Source: Rhodospirillaceae bacterium
Lineage (GTDB): Bacteria; Pseudomonadota; Alphaproteobacteria; MPNO01; UBA2964
NCBI GenBank assembly: GCA_002709075.1
Contig: PAPV01000005.1
Coordinates: 206,205 to 270,204, forward strand
Direction: 5' to 3'
Length of the DNA stretch: 64,000 nucleotides
Below the pieces are notes generated by a model. The model saw only the letters and a program-made list of their open reading frames with translations. It ran no database searches and was not told the DNA's origin. The position numbers and the translations under genes are program-made. Positions within the stretch are counted from its first letter, which is position 1. Every line of letters begins with the position of its first letter. This document shows positions 43,905 through 53,313 of this stretch, in pieces.

Positions 43905-46900
43905 ATGCCAAGTGTATATGACATAGCGAGTAGTGCCGTTCGGGCCCAGAAAGAAAACCTTTCGAACACTAGCCAAAATATTGCTAATGTTGACACTGAT
44001 GGGTATGTGCGTAGAGAGGTCAAATTAGATGAGGTAAGTGCGAAAAATGATGGGTTGGCAGCTAAAGGTGCATCAGTTGGGCTTGGGGTGAAAGTAGATC
44101 AAGTTCGACGTGCTTATGATGAGGTTTTGTCTACCCAATTGCGAAACATTGGGGCAAACTTCCAATCCGCACAAGCGTTTGTGTCCAATTTAGAAAAACT
44201 TGAAAACTACCTTTTGCCTGATGGAAATTTAATTGATTCCATTAATTTATTTTTTTCCAGTTTGTCCAACGTAGCCGCTGAACCTGCTTCCCAGGCAAAT
44301 CGAGTGACCGCGATTTCTCATGGAAATGAAGTCGCCTCTGCGTTTTCTAGGACAAGAGAATCGTTGGGTTTTCTTGAAGCACAAATTCACCAGGAGATAG
44401 ACTTTACAGTTGATAGGGTTAACCAAATTTCTAAACAACTGGCCAAAGTAAATAGCGACATCTCTGCATCTTTTTCCAGCAAAGGAGCCACTCCTTCTTT
44501 GCTTGATATACGAGACAAGTTGCTAGTTGATTTAGGAGAAATAATTGCAGTCAGTGTAACCCATAAAGAAACCGGAGAAGTGCAGGTAGATCTAGGCTTC
44601 GATGGGAACGGCGCAACATTAGTAAATGGAAAAAGAAACTTTCTTTTGTCTCATAAGATTGCTGATAATGAGACACTTTTTTTTATAAATGCTACCCAAC
44701 CCTTAACAGGCTTTGATGCTGGTTTGTTAAGAGGGATAAGTGATAGTCAAGATGTGCTAAATAAAACAGAGAAAGAACTAGATATTCTTGCCAGAAGATT
44801 CACGAAGGAGTTGAATGACCAGCATGTTCAGGGAATTGATCTTAATGGGAATTCTGGCACGCCATTATTTTCATCCAGTAGTCACGAACTGGTTGGCATT
44901 CCTGAGAATTCAGAATACTCGATAGAAGTTGAAAAAAAGAGCGGCCATTCAGACAAATATGAAAATATTACATTTACTTACAATGAAAGGTCCGATCATT
45001 GGACCGCATATCATCAAGGCAAGACTCTGGTATCAGCGCGAAAGGAACTTAATTTTGACGGATTTAATATAAAAATAAATGGACCAGTTAGGGATGGAGC
45101 AGGGTTTATGTTGTCCAGATCAATGGGCGACGCGCAAAACATTAATTTTTTGATCAAAGATCCAAAAATGTTGGCTGCAACTTCCTCCTTGATTGTTGAA
45201 GCTGCTGCTAAAAATACCGGAACAGCTGTAGCAAAGGTTGGTATCAAAAATAATGGAGAGATGACCCGGCCGAAAACTTTTGAGAGCTTTAAAAATAATT
45301 TGTCTCCTTTAGCATCAAAAGTGTTTTTGAAATCAGGAACTATTTCAGAGATACCAAGGGGTGTTTCGGAAATTCAAATTAGCAGTAACGCAGAACAATC
45401 TGCAGTTATATTTTCCTCTGCAAAGATTGAGAAAATAAGTCGATTGGAGCTTAACATTGGAGGTCAAGTTTATACACTTAACATTCCGACTGGAGGAAAT
45501 GATTTGAATATTCAAAATTCTGAACAGATAGCTGAATATTTAAATACAGGTCTTCTGCGATTTGTGGATAGTGGCGGTCAATCTCTGGAATTAGCAACAG
45601 TGGGCGGGTTTGCTAATGGATTTGGTGATACATTAAAAATTGTATCTTCATCTAAAAACATAAGTGCTGGTGTGACTGTTGTAGATGGTGTATCTGTATC
45701 AGGTGTTACTAGCTCTCCTGTATCCGCATCAAATATTCAGATTTTCACTAAAGAAGGTCGTCATATCGCAGGAACAGCGCTAAGTGCAGCGGAAATCAAT
45801 ACTTATATTAATGAAGAAAATGGATTTTCTGAATTCGCAACCTACCGGGCTGATTTTTTAAACCAATCTGGTAGTAAGGGTTATCGAGGTGTCACCTCTG
45901 AAACTATTTCCGCAACGTCGGGACATTCGTTAACTTTTGGAATTTTGGGTGGAGGTACAGGAATAGGAACTACCAATTTGGTTAACTCACAAACTGGCCC
46001 AAATAATTTTTTTGATCAGCAGACTCTAACGTTTTCTTCAACCGCATTAGGTATAGATGAAGCAGTTAAAGTTCCTGCCAATTCATCGGCGGACACGGTT
46101 GCAAAGGTGCTGAATACTAAACTAGCCTCGAAAGGTCTTTACTTCGAAGCTTCGAATCGGGTCCAGATTGAGATGGCTAGTTTGAGCTCAAATCCTGTTT
46201 CCTTCCAGTTAAGCGGTACAAATGCTGAACCAATTTCTGTGCAAGGTGAATACAACACCACCGTAGGTTTTACTAATTTAGCGTCTGCTATTAACGCTGT
46301 TTCGCCGACCACAGGAGTTTTTGCGGAGGTGAATAGCAATTCGGAGAGACTTGTGTTAAGCCGAAGCGACGGGGGTGATATTCGAATAACAAATGTGACG
46401 AATGCAAACATAAACCTCTCTGCCTTGAACAATAATTATTCTGTAGTTGGATCAGTTAAACCTTTGACGCCGTCCACTGCCAACGGGTTGGTGTTTTCTG
46501 GTTTGATAACTGGATACTCGAAAGACTCAATTTCAGTCACAAGCACTCAAGGTACTGCCATTAATAGTTCATCCGATAAGTATCAATCTGCTTCGGTAAG
46601 TCGTGACCTGTTCGAGGGAGGAGATAAGGCGGTTTTTGGAATAAATGCTTTATCTATTTTGCATGGTAATGCTTCTGAATCCTCTGTTGGTTCAACCTTT
46701 CACGGTGATCATAAATTTACCCTTAAATTGACCAAAGAGGATGGGACAGTACATAATTCTGTGATTAATTCGGGGTCTCTTTCGAGTGGTGGTGCTGAAG
46801 AAGTTGTTAAAGCATTGGTTTCTGACATCAAAAGGGAAACACCAATTCCTAAAATCGAGTCAGCGTCTTTTCCTTCACTACCTCCGGAAAATGCGAGGAT

Positions 46901-48125
46901 GAAATTTATTTATGGTGGTGAAAAATATCAACTGCGATATAGTAATTCAGAATTCCAAGTGTCAGGGCTCGATTCGGGACAATTTATAATTGGGTTGAAT
47001 CAATCTGGTTCAAACTACAGTCTTTCTATAAGTGTGCCCAGAGGTAGTAATTCTGGGTCATCAATTATTCCCATTGAAAATGACGGCGAGGATCAATTTG
47101 GTTTTACAAGCTGGACAAATTCGTTAACAGGAAGCACAACAAAATCCATGAATATTGGTGATACTCACTCAACAATTGTTCAAATATCAGAGAGTGCGAC
47201 TGCGACTGTAACCCTAGAGAGACTGGCGAATGGAACTTATAGGTTGTCCTCAAATAATGCTTCGGTGATTCCTTCTTTTGCAGATGGAAACACCACCTCA
47301 GCATCTTTGACTAAAATTACAATTAAAAACAATAACACAAACACAGCGATAGAGGTAAATGGAAGCACAGGTGCAACTGCAATGGGGTTTGCAGTTGGGC
47401 GTGAGGAAATTTTTTCTGATACTGATAATAATCGGGTCGTTGTTCGAGCCCAAAATGGTGCTCCTGTTAACCTCGAAATTAGTGGACATAAGGAACAAAA
47501 TAATAATTCTGTTCACCTGAAGGATATACCAGATGAAGAGTTAATTCTTCTTTTATCTGGCGGCGGGGCAAGGAAAGTATCAATGGACTACATATTGGGA
47601 TCGTTGTCCCCCGAGCTTCCAATAAAAAATAACATAGAGATTTCTTTGATTGATGCAGAAACAAAGCAATTGGGAGTCTTTGACAATAATACCGGAAGTC
47701 TTATCGCAGAAAGAAAGTTTAATGAGGGTAATGCAATTAATATATTGGATTATTCAATTACTATTTCTGGAAAAATGGAAGAGGATGACTCATTTACGAT
47801 AACTACAAATGATGATTTAAAACTTAATGGAAAAAACCTTGATTTAGTGGCGCAACTTGGCATCTCTCTTGGAAACAGACAAAACTATCAAGACTCATAC
47901 AGGGACTATTTGATTGATGTGGGTTCAAAGTTAACATCAAATCGTATCAAGCTTGATAGTGTGACAGCTCAGTTAGAATCCGCAAAACAAAAAGTTGATG
48001 AAAAATCAGGTGTCAATTTGGACACTGAGGCAGCAAATCTTATTCAGCAACAACAATCGTATCAGGCAGCGGCACGATTATTGCAGACCGCAAGAGATAT
48101 GTTTGAGACAATTGTCAAAATTTAG
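43905..48125 (+). CDS. flgK: Flagellar hook-associated protein 1, greatly enlarged
   Basis: FlgK joins hook and filament. The N-terminal 200 residues are clear FlgK: YDIASSAVRAQKENLSNTSQ, NIANVDTDGYVRR, and the LDIRDKLLVDLGEII helix region. The C-terminus is LDTEAANLIQQQQSYQAAAR and LLQTARDMFETIVKI. At 1406 residues it is about two to three times the usual size; roughly 900 residues of Ser/Thr/Asn-rich, beta-type sequence fill the exposed middle. No internal stop or frame break is seen, so the size is real. The middle should form extra surface domains at the hook-filament joint. Confidence 0.9.
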   Translation: MPSVYDIASSAVRAQKENLSNTSQNIANVDTDGYVRREVKLDEVSAKNDGLAAKGASVGLGVKVDQVRRAYDEVLSTQLRNIGANFQSAQAFVSNLEKLENYLLPDGNLIDSINLFFSSLSNVAAEPASQANRVTAISHGNEVASAFSRTRESLGFLEAQIHQEIDFTVDRVNQISKQLAKVNSDISASFSSKGATPSLLDIRDKLLVDLGEIIAVSVTHKETGEVQVDLGFDGNGATLVNGKRNFLLSHKIADNETLFFINATQPLTGFDAGLLRGISDSQDVLNKTEKELDILARRFTKELNDQHVQGIDLNGNSGTPLFSSSSHELVGIPENSEYSIEVEKKSGHSDKYENITFTYNERSDHWTAYHQGKTLVSARKELNFDGFNIKINGPVRDGAGFMLSRSMGDAQNINFLIKDPKMLAATSSLIVEAAAKNTGTAVAKVGIKNNGEMTRPKTFESFKNNLSPLASKVFLKSGTISEIPRGVSEIQISSNAEQSAVIFSSAKIEKISRLELNIGGQVYTLNIPTGGNDLNIQNSEQIAEYLNTGLLRFVDSGGQSLELATVGGFANGFGDTLKIVSSSKNISAGVTVVDGVSVSGVTSSPVSASNIQIFTKEGRHIAGTALSAAEINTYINEENGFSEFATYRADFLNQSGSKGYRGVTSETISATSGHSLTFGILGGGTGIGTTNLVNSQTGPNNFFDQQTLTFSSTALGIDEAVKVPANSSADTVAKVLNTKLASKGLYFEASNRVQIEMASLSSNPVSFQLSGTNAEPISVQGEYNTTVGFTNLASAINAVSPTTGVFAEVNSNSERLVLSRSDGGDIRITNVTNANINLSALNNNYSVVGSVKPLTPSTANGLVFSGLITGYSKDSISVTSTQGTAINSSSDKYQSASVSRDLFEGGDKAVFGINALSILHGNASESSVGSTFHGDHKFTLKLTKEDGTVHNSVINSGSLSSGGAEEVVKALVSDIKRETPIPKIESASFPSLPPENARMKFIYGGEKYQLRYSNSEFQVSGLDSGQFIIGLNQSGSNYSLSISVPRGSNSGSSIIPIENDGEDQFGFTSWTNSLTGSTTKSMNIGDTHSTIVQISESATATVTLERLANGTYRLSSNNASVIPSFADGNTTSASLTKITIKNNNTNTAIEVNGSTGATAMGFAVGREEIFSDTDNNRVVVRAQNGAPVNLEISGHKEQNNNSVHLKDIPDEELILLLSGGGARKVSMDYILGSLSPELPIKNNIEISLIDAETKQLGVFDNNTGSLIAERKFNEGNAINILDYSITISGKMEEDDSFTITTNDDLKLNGKNLDLVAQLGISLGNRQNYQDSYRDYLIDVGSKLTSNRIKLDSVTAQLESAKQKVDEKSGVNLDTEAANLIQQQQSYQAAARLLQTARDMFETIVKI

Positions 48126-48134
48126 GTATTTTTA

Positions 48135-49397
48135 ATGGCTATATCAACAGGTTTATTTACTGAAAAACAGCTTGATAATTTTGATAAAATTACCACCAAA
48201 ATTGAGAAAAATCAGGCTAAAGTCATATCGGGAAAGTCTCTCACAGAGCCAGCCGAGGATCCTGAAAAAGCAATTAAAGTTTCCGCTTTAGATGAAAAAT
48301 TACGCCAAACTGATAATTTTATTAGCAATCTTGGTAAAGCTGGCGAGAGATTGGGTGTGGCTGATACAGTTATGGGAAATATAAATAATATTCTTATCCG
48401 TCTGGGAGAGCTTGCGATACAGGCTGCAAATGATACATATACCGAAAAAGACAGGTTAATTATACAAATGGAGGTGAAAGAATTAAAGAACGAATTACTT
48501 TCATTGGCAAACACGCATGATTCACGAGGACAACCCTTGTTCTCTGGCTCAAGCGGAAAAGAAATTCCATTTTCAGAAAGCCTTGATGGTTCAATTGTTT
48601 ACTCAGGTAACAATCAGAGAACCTTTGTACGAACTACTAATAACACAACCGTAGCAGACAGTCTTAGCGGCTCTGAAGTCTTTTTTTCTGATTTAGAAGG
48701 TAATAAACGTGTCAGTTATTTTGATATTGTAGATAATTTTATTGAATCACTTGAAACAGGAAAACAATTGCTCTCTAGCGCTTCTGTTGATGAACCAGAT
48801 ACCCAAGTAATAAAATTAAATAGCTCAGATAAATTAAATAATTTTTCTTTTGATATGAGAGGCCAATTCGGTTTGGTTACAGTCAAATTTGTTTCTACTA
48901 ATAATGGAATTTCAGAGGCGCTGGCTGCTATAAATTTACATACCAGTCTAACAGGCATCACAGCTCAAAAGGATGCTTCTGGTGAAGGTATAAAGTTAAC
49001 GAATGTTAATGGAGAGATCGAAATTTCTAATTTTTCAGATGGAAGCCAATTTGGTGATATTAACAATAAGATATCTATAATAAGTGCGAGTGGTGAAAAA
49101 AAAGAAATCGTAAATTCATCAAAAGATATTTCAAGAAATATTCAATTCATTAACTCCGCGCAAGAAAATAATGAGTTAAAAAGAGCTGCAATTGGTTCAA
49201 TGGCTAACCAGATTCAGAATTCATTAAAAGTCAATGAAAATATGAGAGACCTTTTTCAAAAATCATTCTCCGATCTCGAATCTGCAGATTTGGAGAGGAT
49301 TATAACGGAGCTACAGTCATTATTAGTGAATAGAGATGTTGCAAGACAGACCTACACAAAAATTACACAAACAACGCTGTTTGATTACATACGATGA
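48135..49397 (+). CDS. flgL: Flagellar hook-associated protein 3
   Basis: A 420-residue junction protein with flagellin-like ends. The N-terminus AISTGLFTEKQLDNFDKITTK and VISGKSLTEPAEDPEKAI, then LGELAIQAANDTYTEKDR, match FlgL; the C-terminal helix ends in ARQTYTKITQTTLFDYIR. Its stop overlaps the next start by four bases (ATGA). Confidence 0.9.
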   Translation: MAISTGLFTEKQLDNFDKITTKIEKNQAKVISGKSLTEPAEDPEKAIKVSALDEKLRQTDNFISNLGKAGERLGVADTVMGNINNILIRLGELAIQAANDTYTEKDRLIIQMEVKELKNELLSLANTHDSRGQPLFSGSSGKEIPFSESLDGSIVYSGNNQRTFVRTTNNTTVADSLSGSEVFFSDLEGNKRVSYFDIVDNFIESLETGKQLLSSASVDEPDTQVIKLNSSDKLNNFSFDMRGQFGLVTVKFVSTNNGISEALAAINLHTSLTGITAQKDASGEGIKLTNVNGEIEISNFSDGSQFGDINNKISIISASGEKKEIVNSSKDISRNIQFINSAQENNELKRAAIGSMANQIQNSLKVNENMRDLFQKSFSDLESADLERIITELQSLLVNRDVARQTYTKITQTTLFDYIR

Positions 49398-49885
49398 GGA
49401 TATTAGGATTTTTTTTAGTTTGTTTTCTGACCACCCCAGCGACCGCGGGATGTGAAAGGTTTTTTTCTTCCGCAGAAGTAAAATTTGGAATCCCAAAAGG
49501 CTTTTTACAAGCTATATCTTTTACAGAGGTCGGATTAGGCATTAATGGAAAATTGAGAGAGTTGGCGATTAATGTAGGAGGAGTGCAAATTTACTTTCGC
49601 GATAAAAAGACCGCCACTCGATACCTGTCTCTTATTAAAAATAAAAATGTTGATGTTGGATGTATGCAAATAAATTATTACTGGCACGGTAAAAACTTCA
49701 ATAATATCACTGATATGCTCAACCCGCGAACAAATGTGATGTATGCTGCTAAGTTTTTAAAAGAAAAATTTATTAAAACGGGGTCATGGCAGAATGCGAT
49801 ACGTCAGTACCATTCCAACGACAGCACGAAAAGTTCCATATATTTCAAGAAATTTTTAGATAATTATAAAAAACTCATCAGTTAA
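49394..49885 (+). CDS. Exported lytic transglycosylase (SLT type), flagellar
   Basis: A 163-residue enzyme with a signal peptide (about residues 1-18). Glu45 in AISFTEVGLG is the catalytic acid; DVGCMQINYYWHG, NPRTNVMYAAKFLKE and GSWQNAIRQYHS are the remaining SLT motifs. Coupled to flgL by an ATGA overlap, it is the likely muramidase that opens the wall for rod growth, like SltF of Rhodobacter. This would compensate for the single-domain FlgJ. Confidence 0.87.
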   Translation: MRILGFFLVCFLTTPATAGCERFFSSAEVKFGIPKGFLQAISFTEVGLGINGKLRELAINVGGVQIYFRDKKTATRYLSLIKNKNVDVGCMQINYYWHGKNFNNITDMLNPRTNVMYAAKFLKEKFIKTGSWQNAIRQYHSNDSTKSSIYFKKFLDNYKKLIS

Positions 49886-49921
49886 GTAGAAATTTTATTT
49901 GATATAAAAAAAGGTAATTTA

Positions 49922-50683
49922 ATGATTAGTACAATTTTAGCTGGTATAGGCGTTGCTTCAAAAGCTTTAGACTTAATTTCAAACAACGTAGCGAATGCGA
50001 AAAGCTATGGGTTTAAAACATCAGCGATAAACTTTCAGGATGTTTATTCCGCTGGGGGACAAGCTGGGAAGAAAATAGGCGAGGGGGCGCAATTAGCAAA
50101 GATAAATATGCGTCATGAACGCCAAGGAAATCTAACATTAACGGGTAATGTTTTAGATCTTGCTATCAAGGGTTCAGGATATTTTGTGTTAAGTGACTCG
50201 GAAGCGACACGGATTAAATTTACTCGTGATGGTAGTTTTTTGTTAAACGAAAATGGTTTCTTAGTTAATCAATCAGGTCTGTTTGTAAGGGATACTAATG
50301 GGAAACCAATCCAAGTTCCTCTTAATAAACAAGGTTCTGGTTTGGTTGAATTAGAAATTAATGAACAGGGCCAAATATTAGCTACCTATAACGGTCAAAG
50401 AACAAAAATTATTGCAAACCTAGGTTTAGCAAATTTTGAGAATCCGGGAGCGCTTACTCCAGAGGGTGGAGGGGATTTTTCTGAAAGTTTTAATTCCGGT
50501 AAGGCCAAAATAAATAAAGCAGGAACCTCAGGTCTTGGTCTGATAAAATCCGGTGCCCTTGAGAATTCAACAACGGATATTGTTAAAGAGCTGGTAGCAA
50601 TGATGACAGCTCAGCAAACATTTTCTGCTAACGCAAAAATGTTACAGACACACAATGACATGACTGGTCGCTGGCTTAGATAA
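49922..50683 (+). CDS. Flagellar hook/rod family protein (FlgF- or FlgE-like)
   Basis: A 253-residue basal-body rod/hook protein. ALDLISNNVANAKSYGFKTS and INFQDVYSAGG resemble the FlgE N-terminus, as do LDLAIKGSGYFVL and ENPGALTPEGGGDF, while the length is that of FlgF. The C-terminus is TTDIVKELVAMMTAQQTFSA. A hook protein of this size would be very short, so a proximal-rod role is more likely. It stands 36 bases after the transglycosylase gene behind AAAAAGG, and its end overlaps the convergent unknown gene by 8 bases. Confidence 0.75.
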   Translation: MISTILAGIGVASKALDLISNNVANAKSYGFKTSAINFQDVYSAGGQAGKKIGEGAQLAKINMRHERQGNLTLTGNVLDLAIKGSGYFVLSDSEATRIKFTRDGSFLLNENGFLVNQSGLFVRDTNGKPIQVPLNKQGSGLVELEINEQGQILATYNGQRTKIIANLGLANFENPGALTPEGGGDFSESFNSGKAKINKAGTSGLGLIKSGALENSTTDIVKELVAMMTAQQTFSANAKMLQTHNDMTGRWLR

Positions 50684-51074
50684 AATTCTGTATAAATTTG
50701 CAGTTTCTTACTTGGGCAGTAATATCATGTTCGATTATCAGATCACCTTTGTCACTAATTACCAGCTCTGTATCAAGGTGTGTTTCAATAATAATTTTAA
50801 TTGATCGGCTTCTTTGTAGTGAATGTAATAAGTTATCAAATATGTGTTTTTCTACAATTAACTCACAGCGCATTGTGGTCTGGTCAGGTAGGATTTGAAT
50901 GATACTTTTTTTATTGGAATTCCTAGTAAAAATCGTAAAATTGACATAACCTGCGCTTATATTGACAAGGCGAGATTTAATGAAAAGAGATGAAGTGTTC
51001 TCTAAAACTGAACAGCGATGTGTTGCAGAAACAACCTCTGATTTAATTACCTGTAATTTATTGTATTCAGTCAT
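50676..51074 (-). CDS. Hypothetical protein, last gene of the flhA operon
   Basis: A 132-residue protein of mixed alpha-beta composition with no motif I recognise (SSLFIKSRLVNISAGYVNF, RCELIVEKHIFDNLLHSLQ, LVISDKGDLIIEHDI). It begins 5 bases after fliA, so a flagellar role, such as an anti-sigma or chaperone-like partner, can be guessed but not supported. Confidence 0.65.
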   Translation of the reverse strand: MTEYNKLQVIKSEVVSATHRCSVLENTSSLFIKSRLVNISAGYVNFTIFTRNSNKKSIIQILPDQTTMRCELIVEKHIFDNLLHSLQRSRSIKIIIETHLDTELVISDKGDLIIEHDITAQVRNCKFIQNFI

Positions 51075-51079
51075 TAAAA

Positions 51080-51787
51080 TTAGAAATTTTCACCAAGTTT
51101 TTCTCTCAGCGCCTTAAATGCCTGGGATTTTATTTGAGAGATACGTCCTGGACTCAAATCTAAAACTTTAGCAATTTCATAAGTGTTCAGTTCTTCGACA
51201 AAATATAGTTGAAGAACTAATGCTTGATTTTTGTCTAACTCTCCTAGTTTTTCAGCGAGAATCCTTGCACGTATTTTATCATCCAAAACAGCATCTTGGG
51301 CGCCCCAATCAGACGCAAAAAAGGCAGAGCTTTCATGATATATTTCTTCAATACTTTGGAGATTTGCATGGGAAATTTGGCTTTCCCATCGCAATAATTC
51401 CTTAGAACTGATTTTTAACTTTGCAGCAATTTCTTCAGGTTTGGGTTCTCGTCCTAATTGTTGTCTGAGCTTCTCCTGCACAGCCTGAAGTTTTTTGTTG
51501 CGAGAGATTGTCTGACGAGAGAGATGCGAAGCACGACGCAAATGATCTATTATTGCTCCTTTTACACGCATTGAAGCGTAGTTAGGAAATGAACCATCTT
51601 TAGTGTGCACGTAATTATTAGAAGCTTCTATGAGACCGATCACACCTACCTGCATAAGATCTTCAATTTCAGCGTAATTACCCACCCGTCCATGAATTTT
51701 ATATGCAATTCTTTTGACCAAATCAATGTGGTTACTTATCAGGCTTTCTCTATCGGCGCCTTTTAATGTGTAATTGTCTAATGTCAT
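51080..51787 (-). CDS. fliA: Flagellar sigma factor FliA (sigma-28)
   Basis: A 235-residue sigma-70 family factor for late flagellar genes. Region 2 has AEIEDLMQVGVIGLIEASNNY and SMRVKGAIIDHLRR; region 3 has LGREPKPEEIAAKLKIS; region 4 has LVLQLYFVEELNTYEIAKVL and LSPGRISQIKSQAFKAL. The order and sequence are of the FliA group. It starts 4 bases inside flhG. No clear sigma-28 promoter was seen in the window, so its targets, such as flagellin genes, lie elsewhere. Confidence 0.92.
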   Translation of the reverse strand: MTLDNYTLKGADRESLISNHIDLVKRIAYKIHGRVGNYAEIEDLMQVGVIGLIEASNNYVHTKDGSFPNYASMRVKGAIIDHLRRASHLSRQTISRNKKLQAVQEKLRQQLGREPKPEEIAAKLKISSKELLRWESQISHANLQSIEEIYHESSAFFASDWGAQDAVLDDKIRARILAEKLGELDKNQALVLQLYFVEELNTYEIAKVLDLSPGRISQIKSQAFKALREKLGENF

Positions 51788-52530
51788 TTGTCTTTCAGAT
51801 GAGTGTCTAACGTTTTTACTATATTTTGTATTAGCGAATGTTCAATTCGATCTTCGTTATAGAAGAAGGGAATTCGTTTGTTAATGCTATTTTCAATTTC
51901 TCTTGAGTGGGGTATGAAGCCAACTAAAATCATATTTAGATTTAAAAAATTACTGGTGATTTTGTAAAACTTATCAAATACTCTTGTTGCATCCGTTAAA
52001 GAGCTACATTGATTAACGCAAATGTAAAAAGTTTTAATGTTATATTCATGATATGCGATTTTTATGGTGGAATACGCGTCTAAAAAATTTGTGGGTAAAT
52101 CTATAAGTGAAATTAAGGGAGTTGATTCGACACAACTAAGGGACATAGTATAATCCTCGGCACCGGCAGCGTTGTCGATTATTGCATATTCATAGGCGGA
52201 CTTTACACTTTTTATCCCATGCCAGATTTTTTTTCCGTTTTCAGCTGACAAATTAACCAATGAACTACTACCACTTTTTCCTGGAACAATCGATAAATTA
52301 TCAGAAACCTTAGTAATCGCTTCTTGAAAAGTGCATGTGCCTGAAATAAAGTCCTCAACTGATTTTTCTGGATTTACACCTAACATGATGTGGGCGTTTG
52401 GTAATCCGAAATCTGCGTCTATTAACAGTGTCTTTCCCTTAAGTTTGGAGAAAGCAACTGCTAAATTTGTTGCTAGCAAAGTTTTGCCCGCGCCTCCCTT
52501 ACCACTGAGAACTGCAATTGATTTCTTCAT
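51784..52530 (-). CDS. flhG: MinD/ParA-type ATPase FlhG (FleN)
   Basis: A 248-residue ATPase that sets flagellar number with FlhF. The deviant Walker A VLSGKGGAGKTLLATNLA is at the N-terminus, LLIDADFGLPNAH is the switch, and GTCTFQEAITKVSDNLSIVPG the typical FlhG region. It overlaps flhF and fliA by 4 bases on either side. Confidence 0.9.
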   Translation of the reverse strand: MKKSIAVLSGKGGAGKTLLATNLAVAFSKLKGKTLLIDADFGLPNAHIMLGVNPEKSVEDFISGTCTFQEAITKVSDNLSIVPGKSGSSSLVNLSAENGKKIWHGIKSVKSAYEYAIIDNAAGAEDYTMSLSCVESTPLISLIDLPTNFLDAYSTIKIAYHEYNIKTFYICVNQCSSLTDATRVFDKFYKITSNFLNLNMILVGFIPHSREIENSINKRIPFFYNEDRIEHSLIQNIVKTLDTHLKDK

Positions 52531-53300
52531 TTAAGATCCATCTCTTTGTGTGCCAATGAAGAAATTATTTCATCTTTATCTGTTACAATATGAAACTGAC
52601 CTCCAACTTCATTGGTAAGTGCAGAGATATACTTCATGTACCCAAAATTCAGATAATTTTCTTTGGCATGATTTTTTTTATTATAAATAATGTGAAAGTT
52701 TGCATCCCTTAATGTTACATCATCGAATATTTTATCTTCAAAATTTTCGAAGGAGTCTATTACATAAAATATATTGAAGCTTGTATAGTTGGAAAATATT
52801 TTCTGATAAAGATTTGATTTCGCATAATCATTATAAAAAATATTCGCTTCGATCACAGGCGTGCTCTGAGAAATGTTACTTGCAAGTATTGGTTGATAAG
52901 AAAATTGGCACTCTAGCAAACTTGCCACAATTGCAGAATTTGAATTAGCAAGAAGATGATTTTCGCCGTCCCGAATATAATGGATGTTGGTATCACTTCG
53001 ATTTAGTAAAAAATTATAAAGAATAGTCGTTTTGCCGCAACCGGGCAGTCCAATAAACAGGGTTGGGTCAAGCTTTTGTTCAGAAATCAATGTTTTAAAT
53101 TTATCATTTGGAGTCTCTTTGGTAGAGGTTTGTTTTTTATTACCTTTTCTTTCTGGGCTTGGTGCAGATGTGCTCGCGGTTACAATAACTTTCCCATCCT
53201 TTTTCTCGGTTTTTAAGACATACGCGTCTTCGCCAAGGTCCTGTGCGACTTTTTCCAAGGCATCTTCGATATTAGTTGAGGTGAACTTTTTTTCATTCAT
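52527..53300 (-). CDS. flhF: Divergent, shortened FlhF-like protein
   Basis: About 257 residues from the ATG at 53300. The N-terminal B domain is FlhF-like (KKFTSTNIEDALEKVAQDLG, EDAYVLKTEKKDGK), followed by a Lys/Ser/Thr linker. A P-loop, GLPGCGKTT (residues 84-92), is present, but the SRP-type GTPase motifs that should follow (DTAGR-like and TKLD-like) are missing; the region reads FNIFYVIDSFENFED instead. Normal FlhF is over 350 residues. The place between flhA and flhG supports the assignment. It may localise the flagellum without GTP hydrolysis. Confidence 0.75.
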   Translation of the reverse strand: MNEKKFTSTNIEDALEKVAQDLGEDAYVLKTEKKDGKVIVTASTSAPSPERKGNKKQTSTKETPNDKFKTLISEQKLDPTLFIGLPGCGKTTILYNFLLNRSDTNIHYIRDGENHLLANSNSAIVASLLECQFSYQPILASNISQSTPVIEANIFYNDYAKSNLYQKIFSNYTSFNIFYVIDSFENFEDKIFDDVTLRDANFHIIYNKKNHAKENYLNFGYMKYISALTNEVGGQFHIVTDKDEIISSLAHKEMDLK

Positions 53301-53313
53301 ATTTGAGTATACC

